In this document: positions 27,001 to 64,000 of the stretch, in pieces | How positions within the stretch are numbered: the stretch's first letter is position 1 | Layout of the letters: the number at the start of each line of letters is the position of its first letter | From: Trochalopteron elliotii | Lineage: Eukaryota > Chordata > Aves > Passeriformes > Leiothrichidae | Reading direction: 5' to 3' | DNA length: 64,000 nt | Assembly: GCA_024734555.1 (NCBI GenBank) | Contig: JANPWX010019792.1 | Location: 879,531-943,530, forward strand | Made by a program: the position numbers and the translations under genes | Notes under the pieces: generated by a model | What the model saw: the letters and a program-made list of their open reading frames with translations, nothing else | Databases searched by the model: none | What the model was told of the DNA's origin: nothing

Positions 27001-27829
27001 TCCTCTCAGTGTCTCACACCACCCTGGAACACATGAAGAGTTCCAGTTTTAATACACAATGTGCAGTTCACCCTGGATGCAGAGAAATGCACTTTGGTGC
27101 TTTATTAATGCACTGCTAAGGATAAAAAAAAAATAAGTTAATTCCCAAATGCCATATTGAGTTTGGGCAGCTTTCTGCCCTCCTCCCAGCAGTGGCATTG
27201 AGCATCCCTGTCAGTGTCCTGTGCTGGCATGTCCCAGCTCTGCTGCAGGGTCCCTGCAGAGTGCCCCTGCAGCTGTGGAGCTGTGAGCCACTCCAACACT
27301 TTTGTGGACACTCCCTTCTACCCCGAGCTGTCCAACTCAAACCACACAGAGGTTCACAGTAGTCAGGTAAAAGGATCTTGGGCAGGGGGTGAGTTACAGC
27401 AGAGTCAGAGAGAGCAGGGATGGGAACTGTTTGAAAGAGAACTGCTGAAGCTAATGGAAGATTAAACAAGTTTTAGTTTTGCATCCACAAGTGCCTTGTG
27501 TTAAATGCTTTTCCTTGCCAGGCTGTGGGAATGATCAGCATTGTAGGAAGGCTCAGGTAGCCTTTCTAGGAAAATTTTCTTCACTATGGAAATGCTGAGT
27601 GCTCTCACAGCAGCTGGTGCCCCAGTGATGGTGCCTGACTCGTGAGCACCCAGAACTGCAGAACCACTGGGGGTACATTGCTGGAACCCTGGGCACTGAG
27701 AATTTCAGGCTTTCTGTGCTAACAGGCACTGACCCTCAAGAAAACACTACATTTGACCTGAAACCTTGTAAGAGGCTTCCAAAACTGAATGATGGAACTG
27801 GGATTATGGGTGTGTAGCTTGAATAGAAG
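21012..27829. other. Intergenic sequence right of the CpG island
   Basis: I recognise no gene. The only long open frame is 309 codons on the minus strand at 24014-24943, without a recognisable domain, splice context or repeat identity. T-rich tracts occur near 22020-22075 and 22520-22545. Confidence 0.5.
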
Positions 27830-28224
27830 TGTGTGATATCACAGGGTGGAAAACTTAGAGTTTAAGGTTTTAGAATATAGTAATATGTATAAAACAAGAT
27901 GGAGGATTTAGGGCGTAGGCAAAGTGCTTCTCTTTCATCTTCTTCTTCATGGGTTTGGGTGGTTTTTTGTAACTGGATAGAAAAATCTACATTGTGGACC
28001 ACAGGTGGTTGGTTATTGGGTTAAAAATAAAAATAATCTAGATGTCGTCTCATAATTGGACAATTTGTGCTTAAAAGACCTTGGAAAGAGTTAGAGCCAG
28101 AGACATTTTTCACTCTGTTAGCTAGAAGTCACAACTTGTGAGACTGTACTGTAGATAAGAATCAATAAACACCTGAGTCCAAACATGAACTGCGTCTCCC
28201 GAGCATTTAATCCCAGTTCTGACA
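27830..28224 (+). mobile_element. Solo retroviral LTR between DOCK8 and the CpG island
   Basis: A roughly 395-bp element ends in ...CAGTTCTGACA. It has a GTATAAAACAAGATGGAGG segment that could serve as its TATA region, near 27887, and an AATCAATAAACACC polyadenylation region near 28160. GAAG precedes it (27826-27829) and follows it (28225-28228). If the start is instead 27832, the flanks GAAGTG and GAAGAA would be a decayed 6-bp duplication. No internal retroviral sequence is present. It resembles bird ERV LTRs, but the class is uncertain. Confidence 0.72.
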
Positions 28225-31200
28225 GAAGAAAAGAAGATAAAAAACCCACAGCACATTTGGGTGCATCCTCCACCAATTAGCAATACAGAAAATTACCAGT
28301 GAACCAAAACTAGTGGAAATAATGAGACCTGCTGCAATGCCCTCTGTTTCCTCAAACCATGCCTGTCTGTGACTTTATTCCAAGCTAATATAATTTCCAT
28401 CCACAGCACCCTTTTTGTGCACAGGATGTGGAATCAGTGGTCACTCTTGGTGCTCATTACTGCAGGAGATGTGCAGGGCTGTGTCACTCCTCTGAAACAG
28501 CCTGAATCCTCCCCTGGAAGCAGCAATCCCAAGTTTATTTTGCCTCCTTCAAAGTAGGGATGTGAAAGCAGTGTTTGCTGCTTTTGCAGTTTCCCAGTTC
28601 TTGGTATAAACTATCAAAATCCAGAAGTCAGCATTTAAAAAAAAATCACAGCAAAATGAAACAAAACAAAACCCATATAATCAACAAACAAACAAAGAAA
28701 TTAACAAACCCAACCCACCAAATCCACAAAAGCCCCACAAAAAATAAAACCGTTTTTATTAGAAAAAAATTAGCTTTTTCTCTATTTTATTTATTTGTTT
28801 AAACATTTTGTGATTACTTTTTGCCTGACAGCTGCCATTAGTGCACAACAGTCCTCACCAGTTTGGTGCTGAGTGTCCCACATGGTCTAGAAAATGAGAT
28901 GCATTCAGCAATTTACACTGCTCTTTTAAAGTACTTTTTCCTTTGTTCCCAGCAGTGTTGATGTTCTGATCTTTTCCTCTCTGATTGCTTATTAATGGAT
29001 GGATTTCTTTTACTCAGCTGCAGCCTTTGTCCTAGACTGCAGCAGGCCTTGGGAGCAATTGGGTTTCCCTACATCCTGAGTTAGGCAATCCTTTTTACAC
29101 ATCCTATATGCTCTTTAATCTGCCACAGATTACAAGAGTTTTGCTCTTTCCAATTTAATCAATGGTTGAAGCCTCTTACATAAACCAACCTCTTTGAAAT
29201 ATTTTGGACACTGTTGATTTAATATTATTTTCCCAATGTTAAAAGCTGTCAGTATGAAGTACAGTGAAGATGCCATCCTGCCAGGCTACTAACAAATCTC
29301 CAGCCTCTGAGGCAAGCGCTACCAACTTAATTTTTGTAAAGTTGTTCTTGCTCACAGTCCTTTCCCCTCCTCCCTTCCCCTTTACTTTCTTCCTCTGGGA
29401 AAAATGCCTCCTCAAGGCATCTAATCTAATTAGATTTGAGCCCAGGATTTTATGCCTTAACTCAAAAAGGAACACAGTCCTTTGGAGCACTTCCAACTTT
29501 TTTTTTTTTTGATACCTGAGAAGGGACTGTTGATCTCTTGAAAAGCCAAATCTGCATATAAAGGAAGGGATAGGGTTTTGTGCATACTTACTTTTTTCAC
29601 TATGTATTAAGTCCAGAAACACTTGTTTGCTTGAGGTTCTTAAAGTTTTAAGATGGTTTTCTGGCACTTTCATATTCTAGATGTATCGGTAGTGCTAAGC
29701 TTGCTTTTGTTTGTTTGTTTGTTTCCACTGGGCTCTTTGTGGGGAAATTTGCAGATGTTCACATTTGGGAAAGTCAGAAATGTGTGATAGGAAATCTTCC
29801 CTTCCAGTTGTTTTACATGTGTTTATTAAATGCACAAGATGTAGTCCTCTTTTCACCCAGCTGAAACACCTCCTTGTCCCTTTGATTATTTAATTTTCTT
29901 TTGTAATTTGAATCCTACCAGTAGTTGCATGTTTAGAAATATTCCATGAATAGAGGCTGATAGTGAAAAACCTTATTTCTGTAACAAGACATAGTTCTAT
30001 AAGAACATAGAAAAAAAGGTGTGTAATGATTTAGGTATCTTTTAAATCCATGCAGAGAAATGTAAAAAAAGTAAAATTCAACTTTGCATATTGTTGTTTT
30101 CTAAAGAGAAAAATTTGTTTTGACAGGTGCAAAGCATCAAATTGCTTAGAACAGACAAGCAAAACAAAATGTTACAACTTCAAGGTTTTCTAAATTATTC
30201 TTATAAAAGTTATTATTGAACACCTTCAGGGGTTTAGTTTGCTTGGTTTGATCAGCTAAAAACTTTGATGTTTTCAGGATCTTTTACTGACCAATATCGA
30301 GTGATAACACTATTTGCAAAAAACTTCAAGGTTAGTTTTTTAATTCTTGAACAGTTGCAAAGCAGTCTGGTTTTGAATGAAAATGAGTAATTTCAACCAA
30401 TCCCTCAGTAAGAACGTAAAGAGTCACAGAAACATATTCGCTGTGTGAAGTGCTCAATAAATGCCAGAATTTACTGTATCTACTGAGTTCTACTGTGAGA
30501 CTGCATTGTCTTTATTTGTGTAATCAAAAGGGACTTTTTCCACAGGGGCCTCTTCTTTCAGTGCACTGGTTAGACCGGAGCACTACCCAACCTGAGATGC
30601 CTTGTTGAAGACCTGCTGATTATTTTTCAATCACTTTGTCTAACCAGTTTAGAAGATGGTTAAAACATACTCAGCCAAGCAACTCCCCAAACTACCCCAC
30701 TCCTGAATCCAGCACTAATGGCAACACCTTATGAACACTCCTTGTATGTGTTCCTCTCTATCAGAAGACGTCAGCAGCGTAGTGCAGTAAACCCCAGTGT
30801 AAAACACTATTATTTTGTGCTTCATTTGCATAACAAGCATTGCTTTGAGAGATTGAAACACCTGAAAGAGTCCTAGCTGGCTCTGTGTCAGCCTGTGTCT
30901 GCTAAGTTTTAATTGCTCTTTCTGAAATATTTGAGACAACGACACTTCCAACAGACAAAAAGAAAAAAAGCAACAAAAAAGAGTTTAAATGTTTGCTTTC
31001 CCTTTTCCAAGCCTTCACAATTGGTGGGAAACATAATGAGAAAGCATTCAGTTTCCCAGGAGAGCTCAGATAACCCACACCTGCCAGTTTTAAGTGACAA
31101 CACTGCTTTTCTCTGTACCTGGCACAAATGTGTGTCTAGCTGGTGCTGAGCTAGAGGATTCTTGTGACAAATTCAGCACCGTGCTCCTTAAAGCCAGCAG

Positions 31201-31686
31201 TAAGTGCAAGGGGTGTGTCCTCTGGTGAAGTCCCAGCTAAATGTCTAGGATGGTGTAGGGCTTATCTGCTGGTTCCCCTTTGACAGCCTCGGAATTTTAG
31301 CCCTGGATCCACCTAGCTTGGACACACAAAACTCTCCCTAGTCTTGAGTCATCCATAAGAATTCAGGAATCAGGCATATTTCTGCTCCACAGCTACAGAC
31401 CAGAGGAAGAAAGGAGGGCACTACTGCCACTGAGCTTCTCACTGACAGTTTTCACATATACCGAATGAAAAACAGAAGCTTGGAAGCAACTTGTTGCTTG
31501 TAATCCCTGCAATAGGCACAAAGACAGACCAACACATCCTCTGCCCAAATAAATGTATTTTTTGCGAAATGATGCTTCTACAAGAAAATGTTTGTCGAAC
31601 TGAAATTCTCTCTCCAGCTGTGTTCTGTTGAGGTGTAAGATGCAGCACAAAGGAAGGCACTTCTAAATATGCTGTATAACAGTCTC
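28225..31686. other. Intergenic sequence between DOCK8 and the LTR
   Basis: I see no gene here. The region is AT-rich, with an A/C-rich low-complexity stretch near 28640-28745 (AACAAAC-type) and scattered homopolymer tracts. Short open frames on both strands have no recognisable domain. Confidence 0.55.
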
Positions 31687-31692
31687 TTTATT
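31687..31692 (-). terminator. Candidate polyadenylation signal (distal)
   Basis: This is an AATAAA on the minus strand, about 2.3 kb after the DOCK8 stop, with TTTGTG-containing sequence within 50 bases downstream. An alternative proximal AATAAA is at 32362-32367. Confidence 0.35.
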
Positions 31693-32361
31693 GCAAAATG
31701 AATATTGCAAGATAGAAAATTTGTTTCACACAGTTCAGCTCTTGAAAGAAATGTACAAGCCATGTTCTTTTTGTAGAAGGGACAACATGAAATGCAAACT
31801 GAGGGCAAGACTGGCCATCTGATTGTGAGGTGCTCAGCTTGTAAAGTGGGAGTGAAGAGTCCATCAGTATTCATGTTATCCTGAGTATTGTTTCAGTTCA
31901 AGGAACTTCATTACTTTCATCTAGTATATTGTACATCTGTCAGGAGTTTTATTTACCTGAGGTTTCTGTTAGTTAGGCTGTAAAGGGGAAGTACCTTGTG
32001 AACAGTGATGTTGAGTTGTGGGTCTGATAGATGACAGTATTCTGATCCTTTCTCCTCAACTGGCAGTTAAAAAATTAGATAAAGGGCTAGGGTCTGATCG
32101 GCAGAGATATCATAGCTTCAAAACATTGGGAAATCAGCAATTTTTCAATCTAGAACTGTTTCAAAGCAACTTGAATATAGAGAAGCCACTCTGACATAGA
32201 GGCATCTTTTGCTTTGAGCTTTTTATACCATTTGCTTATGTGCTTTGGATGTGCTCATTTTAAAGTCAGGGAGTTCTTATTCTTGATTATTTCATTTAAC
32301 AGTACTATGAATGGGGAGGCAAATTATTTTCTTACAGTCCAAGTGCTGTGTAACCACAGGG

Positions 32362-32367
32362 TTTATT
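32362..32367 (-). terminator. Candidate polyadenylation signal (proximal)
   Basis: This is an AATAAA on the minus strand, about 1.65 kb after the DOCK8 stop. A CTGTGGTT-type stretch follows within 25 bases. Choosing between it and the distal signal needs transcript ends. Confidence 0.35.
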
Positions 32368-33721
32368 TCACCTATTTACACATCTCATCTTGTTTGATCA
32401 TCCATGCAAATCTTCTACAAAGCACATTCAAAATATGTTACAAATGTCAATGCAGTGCTTGGAGTATTTGTATTATCAAATGGCAAGGCTGCAGGTGACT
32501 GTAAAAAGTCAAAATGTTTCCACTAAAAGCAACAGCCTCAATCTCCCTTACACTTTTGGATTAAAGAGGCCTTGCCTTTAGAAACATATGTCATCAGCTC
32601 TGAGAAATTTCACTGTAATTTTCTAAAATGAAGTATAAAGGAAAAAAATTGACCATTTCCTTGAATTTTAACATTAAATTCTGTGCTTGGGCAAATGGAA
32701 TTGGTTACTTTAATCAGCATTAAAGTATAATTTCCAAGGCATTGAAGAGGTGCAGGAGAGGAAGAAATATTTAGGATACTTTCACAGATCTGTGTTTCAA
32801 AATACAAACATTGTGTGGCAAGCATAGTCACAATAAAAAATTGTAGCTCTTCCACTGCCTCTCTAAAGGAGTTCCAAAAGTCCTGCTGAGCTCCAAAAGT
32901 CCTAAATGAGTTCCAAATTCCTAATTTCTCCTCTCTCTTTGCCTCCCCATCTGCAAAATTGTAATAACATTTCAATACTTCAGAGAAAGAGTGTAAAGAT
33001 TATTTAGTAAGATATTTGGCTTAGGACTCAAAAAATACTAAGCACTAGGTATTATAAATTATGTGCTAATTTCTCTTAAGCTGCAGTAAAGCCTGAGTCA
33101 AGTGATTTGCAGGAAATCCCCATTGTGAGCTTTTGTAGTTAATTTTGGATAAGGTTACCTACATAAGAGCTTTACATAATAAAGGATCACTCATAGCTTA
33201 GCATCTTCTTTTCAAACCATTTCTTGTTAGCTCTGCTAAATATGTCACAGATAACTAACTGCATGTCAAGTCACTATACTGCATGTACCTATACATAAAA
33301 AAACTTTTAAGATCTGTAAGAAGTATTTACATCTTGATTCTCATGCTCTGGTTGGGAAAACTTGTGCAGAACTCCCTGCAGTTAAGGACCATGACAGAGA
33401 GAGAATCTGTTCAGAAACTGACTGAGGAAGTTATTCTTCCCTAGAGTGCCAGCTCAGCAACACTGAGCAGGTAACCATGTCCCTTCTCATTAAGACAAAA
33501 TTTAAGCAGAATTGTGCTTCATTGGCAAAAGCACATGGATAAATGCTGTCTTGGAAGAGGACCATAAACACACATCATTCATTGTTATTCCTTAGACATG
33601 TTATTTAGATTCACCTCAATCAATCCACACAAAGTTCTATGTCTCTTACCTGGTCCTGACTGACTTCATGCCGCTGATCACTCTAAGGTCCAGCCCTCTG
33701 CATTAGGCCATTATTGTACAA

Positions 33722-33800
33722 TATAGTATTTAAAAGTATTAAGTATTAAAAGTAGTAAGTATTAAAAGAATTAAGTACTAAAAGTATCAAGTATTTAAAA
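33722..33800. repeat. Degenerate AGTATTAAA-type tandem repeat
   Basis: About eight imperfect copies of an AGTATTAAA / AGTATTTAAA / AATTAAGTA unit follow one another. They lie in the probable DOCK8 3' UTR, where the minus strand reads as TTTAATACT-rich RNA. Confidence 0.75.
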
Positions 33801-34019
33801 GAGCATCCCCTTCCTTTCCAAGTCCTTGTGATATGTGCTTGATTAGGATTTATCCCCTAGTTTTTGTTCAACGATCTTGTGTAAATGCTTTTCTGCATGC
33901 TGTCCAGAAAGTGCACATGCTGTCATGTGAGAGATTTCTGATTTCATAGATGTGGAATAAATACTCCATCACTTCTGTCCTGCAGCATGAAGCTCTTCCT
34001 TGGCCAAAGCAGATGGTTC

Positions 34020-62911
<28,892 letters not shown>

Positions 62912-64000
62912 CTTGAAAAAAGAAAAAAAAACCAAACAGTTACGATGTATAAAACTTACATAAAGGTGGAAGACTTTTTAGAATCATGAAAAACAGTGCA
63001 GAGGTCAGCTCCCAGAAACATCTCAGGGAAAATACAGGATAAGATTGTTTCAGTTCTCCAGTTCACATGATTTTGTTAAAATAGCACAGAATCACTTCTG
63101 TAAATTATTCCAACTGTTTCACAGAGAAATGTCACAGGATGAATGAAAAGTTCATTTGTGCACCCCTTTGGGCTGACAACAATGAAATGGCATTTGAGAC
63201 CTGCTCTGAATTGCCTCTTGGCTGCATGAGGTTTTTTTTTTTTTTCCAATTGAACATCAGAGAATGCTGGTTTAGGAACTTAAAACACATAAAATATTAA
63301 GAAAAAACTGCACTGGCTTTGCTGATGGAATGCCATGTATTTTGTTTAGAAATTTTAAGTGTAAAACTGACAAAGTAACAAAATATTGGTAAGATACATC
63401 TGTGGGGTTCACCATCCAGCAGCTAATCCCTTGTATGCTTGGAATTGGCCTGATTATCAGAGATACATAGTCTCCAGTAAGAATCACGAAGAACTTCATG
63501 TACCCTTTAAAATGAGGCTACAGTTACTTCAAACATACCAATTTAAATCATAAACTCTCAGTAGCTTATGTAGTTCACCGAGAGGAATTAGTGATGACGC
63601 CTGAGGGATCTGCACACATTTAATGCTCAAAAGTGACAGAGGAGATGACTGAGAAAAATATTGCCTGTACTGGCACCTCTGACTAGTGAGAACAGGTGTG
63701 CAGCACCTCAGGGTGGCTACAATTCACTTTTTCATTTTTCAAGCTTTTTGTTTCTGTTTAGGAATATATATATCCCCTACAATCTGAAATTTGCACAGGG
63801 AAACATTCTTTTACAGTGAAGAAAAAGCTAGTTTTCCACTTACAGGGCAGGCAAGCATATGGCAGATGTATCACTGTAAAAATCCAGGGCAATCTGGTAT
63901 GTTCAACTACATATTGAAACATCAATTATCACTTCTTGGATTTAAAAATCAGCCACATATTGCCTACTACTCTGCACACCTAACCAATGCCCCTAATTTC
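62912..64000 (-). other. DOCK8: DOCK8 intron, right edge of window
   Basis: I see no reading frame here that matches the DOCK8 segment preceding DSEQAEKIN. The next upstream exon must lie beyond base 64000. The stretch is AT-rich with a T tract near 63230. Confidence 0.7.

Larger units (their letters stand above)
31687..34019 (-). other. DOCK8: Probable DOCK8 3' UTR
   Basis: Non-coding sequence follows the DOCK8 stop. Reverse-strand AATAAA hexamers lie at 32362-32367 and 31687-31692. Each is followed by GT-rich sequence on that strand, giving 3' UTRs of about 1.7 or 2.3 kb. The UTR end is not fixed by the sequence alone. A degenerate AGTATTAAA tandem repeat at 33722-33800 falls inside it. 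Confidence 0.5.

Noticed and set aside
29239..29280. Minus-strand GACAGCTTTTAA reading D-S-F-stop, considered as the DOCK8 last exon
   Set aside because: It has no suitable acceptor and no similarity beyond three residues. The exon at 34020-34083 fits phase, length and sequence.
33961..34000. TGCTGCAG/GACAGAAG considered as a DOCK8 last-exon acceptor
   Set aside because: It lacks a pyrimidine tract, its translation does not resemble the tail, and it is downstream of the confirmed stop.

Overview
This is vertebrate nuclear DNA, most likely from a bird and probably a songbird. Genes are split by long introns, there is a CpG-rich promoter-like island, and three retroviral LTRs are present. At least one of these LTRs belongs to a family I know from avian genomes. 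There are no bacterial-type operons, no CRISPR array, and no recognisable tRNA or rRNA.

The main content is the 3' half of DOCK8, on the minus strand from about 62.9 kb down to 34.0 kb. I placed 23 coding exons by matching reverse-strand reading frames to the DOCK8 protein. Every junction has AG/GT splice sites and compatible phases. Together they give 3192 coding bases: 1063 residues plus a stop, with no frameshift or internal stop. They cover the late middle region and the whole DHR2 catalytic domain, ending in a short divergent tail at 34020-34083. The 5' half lies beyond the right edge. Three features distinguish it from DOCK6 and DOCK7: the LITADQREY motif, the [20 protein letters not shown] block, and the AINQNVAIAIAG linker.

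Left of DOCK8 is about 13 kb of sequence with no recognised gene. It contains the probable 3' UTR and a solo LTR at 27.8-28.2 kb. A CpG-rich island follows at about 19.4-21.0 kb, interrupted by a 345-base assembly gap, with a 73-bp GC-rich minisatellite on one side of the gap. A strong minus-strand splice donor at 19859 suggests a non-coding first exon. In vertebrates DOCK8 is followed in the same orientation by KANK1. I therefore infer that the island is a KANK1 promoter and that bases 1-19858 are the start of its long first intron. No KANK1 coding exon is visible, so this part rests on synteny. In birds this block (DOCK8-KANK1-DMRT1) is on the Z chromosome.

The accessory layer is retroviral. 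There is a clean solo LTR with a 5-bp target duplication in a DOCK8 intron (56759-57464), an old LTR in sense orientation in another intron (39721-40596), and the intergenic LTR (27830-28224). Several short tandem repeats and perfect hairpins are also reported. I did not find evidence for a new multi-gene system. The most notable items are the promoter minisatellite running into the gap, the intronic LTRs with their own polyadenylation signals, and the divergent DOCK8 C-terminus.
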